A stretch of DNA of 64,000 nucleotides from Proteles cristata cristata (Eukaryota > Chordata > Mammalia > Carnivora > Hyaenidae). The position numbers and the translations under genes are program-made. Below the pieces are notes generated by a model. The model ran no database searches and was not told where the DNA came from. It saw only the letters and a list, made by a program, of their open reading frames with translations. Shown here in pieces: positions 45,180-57,249 of the stretch; within the stretch, counting starts at the first letter, position 1, and every line of letters starts with the position of its first letter. Location of the stretch: the NCBI GenBank assembly GCA_017311185.1, contig JAESUZ010005543.1, forward strand, positions 248,001-312,000, in the 5' to 3' direction.

Positions 45180-45740
45180 ACCAATATTTGTTTTGTGTGT
45201 TTCTGTAATATTTCTAGATTCAGATACATTTCTAAGTGTATTTTCTTCTCAGTGTGATGTTCTTTTATGTCCCTCCTTATGTCTAATGACATTTATTTCC
45301 TTTAAGTTTGTTTTGTTTGATGTTAATATGGTTGCTCCGATTCTCTTATTCTATTATATGCATGGTGTATCTTCTCCCATTTTGTCACTTCCAACTTATT
45401 TTTGATTTTGAATTTAAAGTGTATTTTTTATGGATATTATCTAATCAAATCTTGCTTTTCTGACCCAATTTCATTGACTCTACCATATGTGTGGACAGTT
45501 TCATTCTTTCTCGTTTAATGTAAAAGTTAATATGTTTGGCTGTAGGTGTGCCATTTGCTATTTGTTTTCTGTTTCTCTGAGTGCTTTTTTTCCCCCTTTC
45601 TGTTTCTCCTTTAATCTTTTCTGGTTCTTTTATACCATGATTTTGCTACAACAGTTCATTCATGCATCATTTTGATTCCTCTCTTAAATAATACTTCCTC
45701 TTAAACAATTCCTCTTTTAAATAATACTTCTTTTAGTTAC
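45180..45740 (-). mobile_element. Ancient L1 ORF2 remnant
   Basis: Antisense L1 ORF2 landmarks: 'gttttgtttgatgttaatat', 'ggttgctccgattctcttat', 'tatgcatggtgtatcttctc', 'acttccaacttatttttgat' and 'gccatttgctatttgttttc'. They follow the order of old L1 ORF2 in reverse complement (…tctgatattaatatagccactcc … catggaatatctttttcc … ttgctatttgttttc). Open frames reading plus across it are not L1 proteins. Confidence 0.75.
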
Positions 45741-46639
45741 TTTTTGGTGCTTTTTAATGACTTCTACATCTCTAACTTATCAAAATCTACTTCAGGTTGA
45801 TAGTAAATTGCTTCTGGTAAAATATAGGAAATTTTTATGAGCATAGCTTTCCCTTCCCCCTGCTATTGTCATCATAGGTATTATATATGTCTTAATTCTT
45901 ATAAAATTAAGTCTAATGTTTAACCACTCATGTGACTTTTAAGTAATTTAAGAAAAGAGACACTGTATTAGTGAATAGTAACAGAAAGGGATAAAGTAAA
46001 AATTGCTAGACTTGCACTCTGTTATCTTTGTCATTCTAGCTTCTAAATACCATCAGCCAGATAAAATAACATCTCTTATCATGGGAAATATATAGTTTTT
46101 GTAAAGCAAACTATTCTTATAAAATTTCCACAATTTTTGTGACTCTGTGGTGTAACCTTAGAATTGAGATAATTATATTAATTTGATATTGTATTGTACA
46201 CACAAAAGGAGACAAACCCATACTCTAAGCATTAGCATTTTATATTGCTTTACATTTTACTAAGCCCTTAACATGCCTTTCTCCATTTGGTTATGCTCGA
46301 GGGACCTACTGTTACAGAATATTACACATTAGTTAAATATGTCATGGGAAGCCAATTTTTTGCCACAGATTATGTAGTCAAATTTCAAATTTTGTCAAAT
46401 CCAGTCACTAATTTCACCGTGAAATTATCAGCACATGGTCAAATCAATTTTTTGACCCTACATAAAAAGCTTCTTTTCTAACTTTTAAGGTAGTTTCTAA
46501 TCTACATTTTTGTTTTGTTTTGTGACACTGAAAGAATAGGACTAAATTTTTGTATAAACTGACGGGGCATGAGGATTACATGGGATCAATAAGATACTTT
46601 GTTCAAACAGTGGGAGGGCTTTAATACAGTGGGGGATCA
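45741..46639. other. AT-rich unannotated stretch
   Basis: No gene or repeat family recognised. Confidence 0.4.
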
Positions 46640-46950
46640 ATGTGATGTGACGCAAAGCAGTTTGCAATGTGCTTATCAAAGACCCAGAGCACACTGATTA
46701 TAAAGTGAAAGTGCATGGAAATAAAGTATGAAAGGATACAAATGAAGACACACATTTTCATGACTGTGCCTCATTTCCAGAACCCGGTGATAGCCTTGCC
46801 TTTCTCAGCATGCTACTCACTGATGACCTCATCGGTAACATAAGATGCATTCAGCTATCTGGCACCTAGATGGCAGCCGACAAACTATAAACACAGTGCC
46901 TTCAAATGGACCATAAAGCCTGACTAAAATTTCCAAATTGTAATAAGAAT
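46640..46950. promoter_or_regulatory. Candidate conserved noncoding block
   Basis: A repeat-free block of more balanced composition than its surroundings ('gatgtgacgcaaagcag', 'gaacccggtgatagccttgc', 'actgatgacctcatcggtaa'). It has no sustained open frame and no family match. Classification as a possible enhancer is inference only. It could equally be unique neutral sequence. Confidence 0.25.
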
Positions 46951-47022
46951 ACTTGTTACATCATTATGTCATTTGGGTCCATCCAGCAAATTACTCCCTG
47001 ATGTTTATATTTGGGGGAAAAA

Positions 47023-47128
<106 letters not shown>

Positions 47129-47879
47129 ATGTGAATGTGTGTGCAAAACTTATTTGATTTGGTGTTTTTTAGAATGTACCATCTTCTCACAGGCATGTTT
47201 GCCAACAAGAAAATGGACCTGAGAAGGACATGTTGGGGAGCATGCTTTGATTGTGTCAGTCATATTATGTAATGAGACATTTGGAACAGGAGCCATAGTT
47301 TGGCACTCAGTAGACAGGAATGATTCAGTGCACCTTCAGAAATTAATAAGAACTTCTTTGTCTTGTGGATAGTAGCGACTCACACAAATGTGTTACCACT
47401 GATTTGCTTTAGCAATGACATTTAATCTTGTTTTACGAGACTCTCCCCTAAGGTTGAATGAATATTGCTATCTTTTGATTTAGGATGCTTGAAACCTGGG
47501 AAGAGAATTTTCTATTAAAAAAAAAAAAAAGAGGCAATGTTATCTTCTTAACCAAGGAAGTTTTAGCAGTTCAGGCCTTGCATTGGCTTTACCTCTCAGA
47601 CAGCTTCCTGGAGAGAAGCGAGTGAGGCTCAAACTAAGACAGTAGGTGCCGGCACATTTAATTATGGTAGATGAAGCATGGTCGCAAGTGAAGATTTATT
47701 CTCATTTTAGAACTTCATATTCTAATTGACATTATTCCTTAAGAATATGAATCTGGGATACAGGTTCCCTGAATTATCTCTGAAGCATTATCATAAGAAA
47801 AACATGCCCACTGAGGTGTTCGTCAGTCAAGAGACAGCTTGAGTGGGGTATCTGTCAGCCCAGATATAGAAGCAGGGAA
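47129..47879. other. Unannotated stretch
   Basis: An A-run at 47516-47531. Otherwise no recognised feature. Confidence 0.4.
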
Positions 47880-48260
47880 AATGGATGAGTCATATTTTTG
47901 TACCCACTGGAAATACCTTTCTGATACTTAATATGAATATAAAAAGCATTCCTTGAAAGGACTCACACTGAAAGAGAAGCCCTCTGAGAACATACTCCTT
48001 ACCAGGGGAGCACTTGTGGGGAAGAAAGTGTTTGTCAGTATTTAACTCTTTCAAATCCTATAGTTTGGCACAAAAGTTAACACAGGAGGAGAAAATCACC
48101 CTGAATTATGGATGTTTTGTCCTATTTTCATGGCACCAGGTGGGAGTGCTAACACTTAATCAGTCTCTCTGGCATTATTTCCCATCTATATTGCCAACTT
48201 CATCACCATGAAAGATGCCTTGATCCTCTTCTGTGGTGTCAAGAACAACAGGCCACAACA
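47880..48260. promoter_or_regulatory. Candidate conserved noncoding block
   Basis: About 380 bp without recognised repeats and with balanced composition ('gaagccctctgagaacatac', 'tggcaccaggtgggagtgct'). The second string carries a CAGGTG E-box at 48137-48142. A 65-codon plus frame (48014-48211) shows no domain. Regulatory role is inference. Confidence 0.25.
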
Positions 48261-48379
48261 TCAGTGACATTCTAATCAGCAGGGCATCAATTCACATTAC
48301 TTGTTATCAGATACGATATTTCACTAATGTATTTTGACAACATGTGACTACAATACACAGGTCTCTCTTCTCAATGTAA

Positions 48380-48520
48380 ATATAGATGTGTAGATACATA
48401 TACAGTTATATAGGTGTATATATTTGTATGTAAATAATACATTTTTGTATGTAAAAATATATGTAAAAATATATACATATATATTTTTTAAGGTATGGTA
48501 TACCATATATATCTTAAAAA
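48380..48520. repeat. AT-rich low-complexity tract
   Basis: Irregular TATATG/TGTAAAAATATA sequence, including the perfect palindrome 'ggtatacc' core near 48497. No other feature. Confidence 0.7.
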
Positions 48521-48794
48521 GGAGATTAACCACAAAGCACTTTTTTTCTCAGCGTTTTTAGATTTTGAAGGCAGAAATATTCTCTTTAAAAATATGCTAC
48601 AGCTTTTGCCTTAAGAGTGCCTAATGTGCTTTTACAGAAAACTAACCAAATCCATAGATTTGAGGCCACACTTTATAGTTACATATGTTAAAACAATGCC
48701 CTGACTGAAATGCTGAGAATTGAAAAATGCTAACATTGTCTACAAGTACCGGTTGTGAAGTATAACTGTAAGATAATAATAAAAGCTCCTTTTT

Positions 48795-48960
48795 AGGAGC
48801 TCCTGCTCTATATTAACCCTTTACAAATGGTCTTTTCAGTGTTCACAATCACACTTTGAGGCAGACATTTCTGTGTTCAGTATGCATCTGTGGAAATTAA
48901 GTTCAAAGAGGTGAAATAACTTTGAAGCAATCACTCAGAAGGCAGCCAAGCCCTGATTCT
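48795..48960 (-). mobile_element. MIR remnant
   Basis: 'aggagctcctgctctatatt', 'cacaatcacactttgaggca', 'tggaaattaagttcaaagag', 'gtgaaataactttgaagcaa' and 'ggcagccaagccctgattct' approximate reverse-complement MIR. Confidence 0.65.
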
Positions 48961-50831
48961 CCCAGAGATCATTCATCATCTGCATGCACTTTCTACTGCT
49001 ATTCAAGGCCACTCTCTCTCCTTTCTTAAAATCTATTTATCCAGATATGACATTATTCCTAAATTAGAAAAATTATAAAAATAGAAATTTGGGGCAGCCG
49101 TTAAAAGAAAAGTTTGCAATGTGATACAAAATGTTGGTCACAGAAAGTCAGATTGAAATAATTTAAAACATCTTCACAATTAGAGTTTTTCTTTGGAATC
49201 ACCTTTTTTTCTTTGTTTACTGTTTAATAATTAGGAAAACTAGGAGGTATACCATGCTAGTGTTTTCAACTAGCAGGGAAGAAAAGGAAGACCTGATAAA
49301 TATTAATGGGCAACATTAATATTTATAAATATAATATTAATGCACTGTTGATCCAAGACAGATTTGGAGCACAGGAAAATTTCAAATCTAGGTATATTTG
49401 AATCAGGCTCTGTATTGCGGAAGAGCAGGGCATTACTGACAAATGGTGGTGGGAAAGGATATGTATAAAGAGATACTTGAAGAAAAATAACAAAATTTCC
49501 TTGAAAAGAAACAACTTGCCCACTAGTTAAAAAAAAAAAAAAAGTTCCAACTATATACTATGATAAAATGTATCTTGATATACATTGACCTATAAAGTCA
49601 GAACTATGAGATATCCTGGATAGAAAACAATATTTTCATTAGAATATCAAAAAAGTTTTAAGGCTTCTGCATTTCCCATCCAAGAAGAACATAATTTTTA
49701 TTTCTAATAATGTAAGCTATTAATATGAATGTATGCCATCTACTCAGTATGTAAGACAGACGAGACCTTTTCCTTAGGTTATTTTTACAGTTAAAAAAAG
49801 AACATTTTGTATCAGACCAAAAATAATTCAAGCAGATGAGGTAATGCATTCTTTTGCATCACTTCTACATAAGCAATATTCTTTGAGGTTTCTAAGTGGC
49901 TTAAAAGGCGATTTTATAGGTTGAAATATTGTCCTTCCTAGTTTTATGGCCAGAGCAAAACAGTACTCATCTGGAATGCATATAATATTGCACACAGGGT
50001 TAATTAGGTTAGGGATGAATTAATTTGTAACAATTTCCGTTATTTGACAGGCATCAATAATATAGTATATTACTTGCATTCCATACATCAGCATACTGCC
50101 ATGACCCAGTCAGATTCAATTTGGGAAAATCTTGGATCATATGAATATTTTATTATTGATTTTTTGTAACATCATATTTTACAATCAGGCTTGGTTATAG
50201 AACACCATAATAACTTGAGGAGATATTTTAGAAAGCTATACCATTGATGAATGGAAATCATGCTTTCTGTACAGAAATCAAGACTTGCTGTTCTCTCCTT
50301 GAAATGAGATGTTAAGGTATAATTTTGTACATTATTAACATCTATTAGAGGTGTTTTTTTTTTTCCTAAGCAACTTCCCCATCCTTTGATTGGATGGTTT
50401 TGTCACAGGGGAGGGTTGGGATATGATGATAGTTTGTATAACTTGGTTATCTTGGCTTCTTTTCAAACCCCTTCTACTTCAGACTCTTTCAGTTGAGTAA
50501 TTTGACTTTTACTAAAAATCCATCCATGCATCCAGGCTCTCATTCCTTTGCACAAAATGATCAGATAAAATATCTTATTTTTCACATAAATGATGAAATG
50601 GCAGGCTAGCTTCACGTAGAAGAGATATGTTGTTCGTTCCTATGGTTAATTGCATTGCATCTCTAAACAAGAGCTTACAGGCATCAAAAACCTAATTGTA
50701 GAACTTTTAGTTATGGAGATGCCAAGCTGTATGCATTTACAATGTGTAAAAATGCAAAAATGCCACAACTAGAGATTGACAGAGTTATAAAGCACAAGTT
50801 AATTGCATTTAAACAATTTTGTGGAATCAGA

Positions 50832-50834
<3 letters not shown>
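48961..50834. other. AT-rich unannotated stretch
   Basis: An A-run at about 49528-49543. No gene or interspersed repeat recognised. Confidence 0.4.

Positions 50835-50890
<56 letters not shown>
50835..50890 (+). repeat. (AC)28 microsatellite
   Basis: An uninterrupted AC array. Threonine-histidine open frames across it are artefacts. A complementary (GT)n array lies 244 bp downstream. Confidence 0.99.
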
Positions 50891-50892
<2 letters not shown>

Positions 50893-51132
50893 CAAAGGAA
50901 CAACAAATGTCAGTGTTCCTCAGGCTACAGGTCTGATAGCTCAATCCACTCTTCCTCAGTTCTCACACTTTTCATGTTTCATTCAGAATATTTTACTCTT
51001 GCCCATGCTTTTGTTGAAATCATTGACCCTAATATTTATATATCCCATTCATCACACCCTATATCGCCTTCCCAGTATCATTTACTTTTTCCAGGTTCCC
51101 AAAAGCAGGCAGCTTACAAACGAGCAAAGGGA

Positions 51133-51134
<2 letters not shown>

Positions 51135-51196
<62 letters not shown>

Positions 51197-51226
51197 AAGA
51201 GAGAGAGGGAGAGAGAGAGAGAGAAA
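51135..51226 (+). repeat. (GT)27(GA)n compound microsatellite
   Basis: An uninterrupted GT array (51135-51188) is followed by a GA/GAAA-rich tract to 51226, which leads directly into the L1 3' end. The 148-codon frame from 50803 to 51249 exists only because both arrays are open. Confidence 0.98.
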
Positions 51227-51490
51227 CCAAGGAACAGACTCAACTATAGAGAGCAAACTGATGGTTACCAGAGGGGAGGTGTGGGGGGTAGGGAAGATGG
51301 GGGAAATAGGTTATGGGGATCAAGGAGTGCATTTGTCATGATGAGTACCAGGTGATGTATGGAAGTGTTGAATCCCTGTATTGTAGACCTGAAACATATA
51401 TTATACCATATGTTAACTATATGGGAATTAAAATAAAAGAAAAACTTAATAATAAAATAAAATTAAATTAAATTAAAATATAAAATAATG
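51227..51490 (+). mobile_element. Carnivore L1 3' end, 5'-truncated
   Basis: Sense L1 3' UTR: 'ccaaggaacagactcaacta', 'gagcaaactgatggttacca', 'gaggggaggtgtggggggta', 'gtcatgatgagtaccaggtg', 'atgtatggaagtgttgaatc' and 'ccatatgttaactatatggg'. It ends in 'aattaaaataaaa' and an A/T-rich tail to about 51490. Orientation is clear from the tail. No coding part is present. Confidence 0.9.
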
Positions 51491-51769
51491 AAAGCAAATC
51501 AACAAAACATTTTGTTTTGCAAAAACAAAATGTAGCCAATGTAGCCAGTTTTCTAAACTTCTACTCATAACTGTATTTTCTCTTTTTTCTCAATTACTTT
51601 TTCCTACAGAATCTAAGAGCTTTGGTTAGAGAGACTGAGAGTAGAAGTGGGGGCAGGAGAGTGATCAGGAGCAGAGCCCACACTGTGACATGGCACGTGT
51701 GCTAACCACCCAAAATGCACACACAGACATATGCGTACACATATATATGTATGTATTAGAGTTAATTTG

Positions 51770-51930
51770 TCTCAATACATATTAACTACCAACTTTGTAT
51801 CAAGCAGTGTTAAGATATATAATATACAAAGATGTATGGAACATAATTCCTCTTCTCAATGAATTTTCAATGTAATAGGGCTGAGAACCCCACAGAGAGA
51901 TAATGAGAATATAACATACTGAAATTGAAG
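51770..51930 (-). mobile_element. Possible L2 remnant
   Basis: 'taccaactttgtatcaagca', 'gtgttaagatatataatata', 'acataattcctcttctcaat' and 'gaattttcaatgtaataggg' weakly resemble the antisense L2 3' end (ctactatgtgccaggcactgt … aaaatccctgccctcatggagcttacattctagtggg). Confidence 0.4.
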
Positions 51931-52308
51931 CATACCCAGGTGTTAAAATTACCAACAGAGAAGCCACATAGTTAGTATACCAGTCAGGATCATGAGAAAA
52001 CTAAAACTTGAAGAGGCTAAGCACAGTGATGCCACTCATCAGAACTCTGTCCAGAGGAGGGGCCTTGCCCCAAATGTGTCCTGTCAGGAGACAGGCTGAT
52101 TCATTGTGAACATGGGGTCCTTGGGTTGCACAAAACGATGCCATGAAATGTTGAAATAGCTTCTCTCTCTTTTAATGCTAGACAACCTGGTGAATTCCCT
52201 ACAAAGATAAGAAGGTTGTCAGTAGACTAGGCTCATGGTATAACAGATTGCTCTTAATGTGCCTCCTATAAATATCTGTAGAAACAAATCTGAAATACTC
52301 TTAGATTT

Positions 52309-52496
52309 GGGCACCTGGGTGGCTCCGTTGGTTAAGTGTCCTACTCTTGATTTCAGCTCAGGTCATGATCTCCGGATTTCTGTCAGTGCAGAGCCTTCTT
52401 GGGATTCTGTCTCTCTGCCCCTCTCCCAGTTGTGTTCTCTCTCTCTTTCTCTCTCCCCCTCTCCTTCTCTCAACATAAATAATCTTAAAAAAACCA
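52309..52496 (+). mobile_element. CAN SINE
   Basis: A sense copy: 'gggcacctgggtggctccgt', 'gatttcagctcaggtcatga', 'tgtcagtgcagagccttctt', CT tract and 'aacataaataatcttaaaaa'. The B-box region after 'atgatctc' is deleted. The TSD is 'aaatactcttagattt' (52293-52308) and 'aaatactcttaggttt' (52497-52512). Confidence 0.95.
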
Positions 52497-52749
52497 AAAT
52501 ACTCTTAGGTTTATCTCTAAAATAATGGTATACATTATATGACATATAAAACATTTATAAATAATGTTTTCTGTTAATATAAAAATGTATGTACTTAAGC
52601 AATGGCTATGTTCCAAATATTCAGAATTCTAAGCACTAGAAATTTCTAACACTGAAAAAATTGCCTAATTCTAAGAAGGGTAACTCATTGTTTTATTTGC
52701 ATTGTTGTACAGCATGTTTTATTAGTAATACTGTATTTAGAAGAATGAC

Positions 52750-52960
52750 AGGCAAATATGCATGTACCTAGAATTCAAATAGAAAATAATGGGGGAAACC
52801 AGATGCAAGTGCCAGCTCCCTGCTGGCCTCCTCCCACGATGCTCCAGCCTTTCACTTCATCTGGTGCAGCAGCATTTCCGTGGCCTCCAGCTGTGGTCAG
52901 AATAGTGTTCATCGCGTGCTATTCCCTAGTGTCCCAAAGGTGTTTAATTTTCAAGTTATA
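52750..52960. other. GC-richer pocket in AT-rich DNA
   Basis: About 200 bp with 'gctccctgctggcctcctcc', 'cacgatgctccagcctttca' and 'gtggcctccagctgtggtca', clearly richer in G+C than its flanks. I recognise no repeat or gene. A 67-codon plus frame (52758-52961) has no domain signature. Confidence 0.35.
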
Positions 52961-53749
52961 GTTGACACAGAGGAATAGAAATTCAGCAAATGAAAGAGTA
53001 ACTTGAGATAAGAAACTAAAGGTGACTACGGGGATATTATCTTTGCTTTAGGGGAAACATATTTTCCAATGTAATCATCGAACCATCTGTGTCATCTTCT
53101 GATCCTGGGAGACCAATGCTAAATAGATGAGGAAGTCTATTTATTCTAGGATATAGGATTTTAAATAAAAGAATCCTGCAATTTCTTTTAAGCCACGGAG
53201 TTACCTGGCAAGGGTTTTAAATCCTCATTTAAACTAAATTATATGCTTATTTAAGATCTTAATTACCAAAAATTGGTTTTAGGTGATGAGTGATGAATAT
53301 AGAAATACAACATCACAAAAAGTATCTGCAAGTGTTTTACAAGTTCTGAAAAATCATTAATGGAATGTGCAAACATGTTACTGTTGACTAAAAAAAAATA
53401 TTTTATTCATGTGATGATGAAGTAACAACCTACCTATATGAATAGATGCTATAAATTTCTCTATAAAGTAAAATTAAAAAGGAATTTCTAAAATAGAATC
53501 AACATTGTACTTGCTACTAAAAAGTCAATCCTGTACCCATAGTAATCGATAGAAGAAAGAATGATGGATAATATAAATTCGGGGAGAGGTGTTTGTGTTT
53601 TCTTTCTGTTTCTCCATGAGGAAGTATATACCACGGATTTGTTATGTTAGAATGTTACCAGGGTTCAGTAAGGTAACATGCATGTAAGAGTAAAATGTTA
53701 TCAAAACCATATGCACCCAGGTTAAACTGATTTAGGAAACATTTGCTAG
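52961..53749. other. AT-rich unannotated stretch
   Basis: Nothing recognised. Confidence 0.4.
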
Positions 53750-53960
53750 CTGCTTGAAGTTCTATGCTGTGAGCATAATGGAAGCAAAAGGTGAGCTGAA
53801 GGAAGACTTGGTGTCAAGTTCTTCTCTACCACCTTCTGAGGCTAGGCTCTGGGACAAGTTCCCTCAACATAAGATAACACCTAGCTATATAGGGCCAGTC
53901 AGGACTAGAACACGAGTCTATTGCCTCTCAATTTGAGGCTGCTCTTCCTCCTACGTGGAA
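53750..53960 (-). mobile_element. Possible MIR-family remnant
   Basis: 'gggccagtcaggactagaac', then 'acgagtctattgcctctcaa' and 'tttgaggctgctcttcctcc', resemble the end of reverse-complement MIR-family elements (…gtcaggactagaacccaggtct…ctgctctt). The left part is unclear. Confidence 0.4.
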
Positions 53961-55789
53961 GGATAGACTTGAATATGGAAGCTGCACTTATACTTCAAAC
54001 TAAAATAATAGTAAGCTCAAATAGTTAAATATTAAGATAAAATAAGTGAAAATAGTTTCTGCTCTGAGAAATGTTCTGAAACCACTTTATTAATTGAGCA
54101 GCTCCTTTCAGTATCTGCTATTCCTTTAAAAATTGCTTGTGAGTCTGTGGAATGTTTAATTTAACAGAAAGGTTAGAGATAAGCAGAAGGGAGTACAATA
54201 GAGCCTTGAAAACCAGTTTGGGCAAAGGAGCAGGCTTTAAAGTATAAATAAATACTGTAATGAAATCGAATCTTTAAATATTGAATTAATAAATGTTTTT
54301 ACATGAAAAGACTTCAAGTTGTACTACTTTTGCAAAATCAAAAGAACGAGAAAGATGAGTTAAAATGACATTCTATAAATGATAGTAAGTTTCTTGAAAG
54401 AATATTGTTTACAAAGCTGAATTACTGCTTCTATTTAGATGTATAAACATATTGGCTTCTTAAATCTATAATACCTTATACAATGTGAGACTGAAGTATT
54501 CTATCTCTCAGGTTTCAATTACCATAGTTAAGTCTAGAATTTTGGTAAAATTATATAAATTTTGGCATTAATTATTTAAATGAATCTCCTTTATTGAGAA
54601 AGTCCATTGGGAACAAAAAAAGCAATAACCATACAAAAATCCAGTACATACTTATCTTATTCAGGAGAGTTTCCTATTTGGCACCAAGGAATTATTCAAG
54701 TATCCATTGGGTCTTTAGAAATAAGTCTGTGATCGCCTAAAAGAGCTGCCAATTATTGCCATATGTGAATGTGGTTTTTGTAATCTGGACACCTCTCCCA
54801 TAGGATTTGGACTAATAGCTCTAGCCTTTTACTTCTCATAAACTGTCAGAAAAGCTATCAGACAGGGGAGGCATTGGTCAGTGCCAACATGATACAGATT
54901 TGGACAAGTGGCTGAAAGTTAAAAAGATCAGCATCACCTTAGCAACAGTATGTACCTATGGAGAAATAAGACTCAGGAAAATGAAAGAATTTCAAAGTCA
55001 GATTAATTTTGGAGCTCGGTGAAAGAAAGATTCCTCAAGAAGTGAGGACAAGATGTGAAGGGAAGTCAGCCAAGTTTGTAAGTGTTTACTAGTGCATATG
55101 GCAGCCAAAAATAAAAATAAAAATAAAAATAAAACCGCCAGTATTGGGTGTGGGAAGAATGAATCTGAATAAAGAAGCTAAGAGGCTGTGAGCTACAAGT
55201 TGGAGGTAATCATTTCAGTTGCCTCTGAGGGGACCCATTCTGTGTTGGTCCTTCCACAAGTAAATACAAAGATTTCAAACGGTAAAGTTATTCGTAGTGT
55301 GTAATGAGAGGGACTGGCATATCCACAAGGAACCAAGGGCGAAAGATTACTCTGGTTTGTCTATATTAAATATAAGTTGTGTAGATATGAGATATTATGG
55401 AAATCTCCAGAGTCACAAAGAGGTAGTTGGAAATACTGGATAGAGTGAAGGGCTGGCTGAATAACCATCGGTCATGTACTTGGACAAGAGGATGCTCTTT
55501 TGTGAAATGTTTTTGTGAACTTAACAAATAAAATTTTAATGGAGAAAGATATTGCAATAATACTTTAAGGAGAAACAAATGCCTAATACATCTCAAAAAT
55601 AGAAAATTAGCAATTTTCTATTTAGAAAAGGCAAATGTGGTTTAATATTGATCAAATACACTGAAAAATCTATTGGTTTATGTCATAGATTTTAGAAATG
55701 TTTGGGTATATCATGAATGTTTAAATGCTTGTATAAATATATATTAATACTTACTAATTTATAATATGTATTTGAAACTTACCATATAC
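53961..55789. other. AT-rich unannotated stretch
   Basis: Contains an (AAAAT)5 array at 55107-55134. No gene or other repeat family recognised. Confidence 0.4.
55107..55134 (+). repeat. (AAAAT)5 microsatellite
   Basis: Five pentanucleotide units without an attached SINE or L1 body. Confidence 0.95.
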
Positions 55790-55970
55790 TTGTTTAATTC
55801 TTAAAAAATCCTGCTAAGATTCTTTTACTGTCCCCATTTTATAGATACAGAGAAACTGGTATGAAGAGACTTTTTAACTTATTCAGTTACATAGGTAGTA
55901 AGTGATGGAGTTAAAATTTGAACCTAATCTGTCTGAAACTGTGTTCCTCACAATTACAATATGCACATTA
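55790..55970 (-). mobile_element. MIR remnant
   Basis: 'ctgtccccattttatagata', 'cagagaaactggtatgaaga', 'acttattcagttacataggt', 'agtaagtgatggagttaaaa' and 'tttgaacctaatctgtctga' closely follow reverse-complement MIR. Confidence 0.85.
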
Positions 55971-55987
55971 AAATAGTATCTCTTATT

Positions 55988-56199
55988 AGGTATGCCTGGG
56001 TGGCTAAGTTGGTTAAGTGTCCAGCTTTGGCTCAGGTCATGATCTCATGGCTCACGAGTTCAAGCTCTGCGTTGGGTTCTTGCTGACAACTCAGAGCCTG
56101 GAGCCTGCTTCGGATTCTGTGTCTCCCTGTCTCTGCCCCTCCCCCACTTGGCTCTGTCTTTGTCTCTCAAAAATAAATGAACATTAAAAATTTTTTTTT
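55988..56199 (+). mobile_element. CAN SINE
   Basis: A sense copy: 'aggtatgcctgggtggctaa', 'gctcaggtcatgatctcatg', 'gacaactcagagcctggagc', a CT tract and 'aaaaataaatgaacattaaa'. The TSD is 'tagtatctcttatt' (55974-55987) and 'taatatctcctatt' (56200-56213). Confidence 0.95.
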
Positions 56200-56213
56200 T
56201 AATATCTCCTATT

Positions 56214-56667
56214 GATTTTCCTGAATCGATGTTGCATTTTAAATTGTTGGGTCAATAGTCATGATATAGTTTTGTTGATATGCTCATAAATTTTCTCCTT
56301 TTTTGCTTTGGGATAAATAGTGTCTACTGATAAAAATCAGGCAAATGTTGGAGTCCACAGAACACAAGTTTTCTGTTTTGGAGTCCACATATCTGGTTCG
56401 TGAGCAAGTCAAAATCAATATTCTATTCTGAAAAGAATCACCCAACTCAGTAAAGACAGTTTTCCCAATGTGTCTGTGACATGGAACCTTTCTCTATTAG
56501 TATTTTATTGTAATCTTTTTTACCTTAAACGAAACTATAGATTGCTTGATCATGTTGTGTTCTCTGGAAACCCATATTTTTGATAAACATTTCATCTGTT
56601 GACAATAAACAAAAGCTTATGTGACAGAGAAAACTTAAGTTGGCATTTTCATTAAAATGAGAATATT
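56214..56667. other. Unannotated stretch
   Basis: No gene or repeat recognised. Confidence 0.4.
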
Positions 56668-56682
56668 GGAATCAGTTTCTTT

Positions 56683-56873
56683 TTTTACTGTTTTTATTCC
56701 AACTTCACTTTTTTAAAATATTTTTATTTGAAAGAGAGAGAGAGAGAGAGAGAGAATCTAAGCATCTCTGCAGTGCAGAGCCCAACCTGGGGCTCAATCC
56801 CACAATCCTGGGATCCTGACCCAAGCTGAAATCAAGAGCAGATGCTCAACTGACTTAGCCACCCAGGCTCTCT
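56683..56873 (-). mobile_element. CAN SINE, old subfamily
   Basis: A reverse-complement copy with GA tract, 'gcagtgcagagcccaacctg', 'gggctcaatcccacaatcct', 'gggatcctgacccaagctga' and 'ctgacttagccacccaggct'. The perfect 15-bp TSD 'ggaatcagtttcttt' is at 56668-56682 and 56874-56888. Sequence before the GA tract (56683-56715) is only partly T-rich, so the tail is unusual or was extended. Confidence 0.93.
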
Positions 56874-57249
56874 GGAATCAGTTTCTTTATAGTACAAATA
56901 TGATAAATGCCACACAGTTTAGTACAGCAGATGCTTGCTTGGCTAACTCAGTGAAACATATGCAGACTTACATTGTGTGTCCTTACCCATATATTCATTC
57001 ATTCCCTAACTCAAAATATAGGAATAACACCAAACAACTTGAACAAAAAACTCAGATACCACTTCTTAAGGTTTTTCCACCTTATATTTTCATCACTTCT
57101 ATCTCCAAGATCTGTTAATATAATCTAGATAATATATCTCAAATGAATATACTTCCTTCTATGGCCATAACTATTCTCTGTCTATGTCATAACATCTCTA
57201 ATTTGGAGTATTTTAGTAGTCCCCTGTGTACTCCATTCTTGACTCAGTT

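Noticed and set aside
50803..51249. 148-codon open frame, the longest in the window
   Set aside because: It is open only because it crosses (AC)28 and (GT)27 arrays, giving Thr-His and Cys-Val runs, and lacks any domain.
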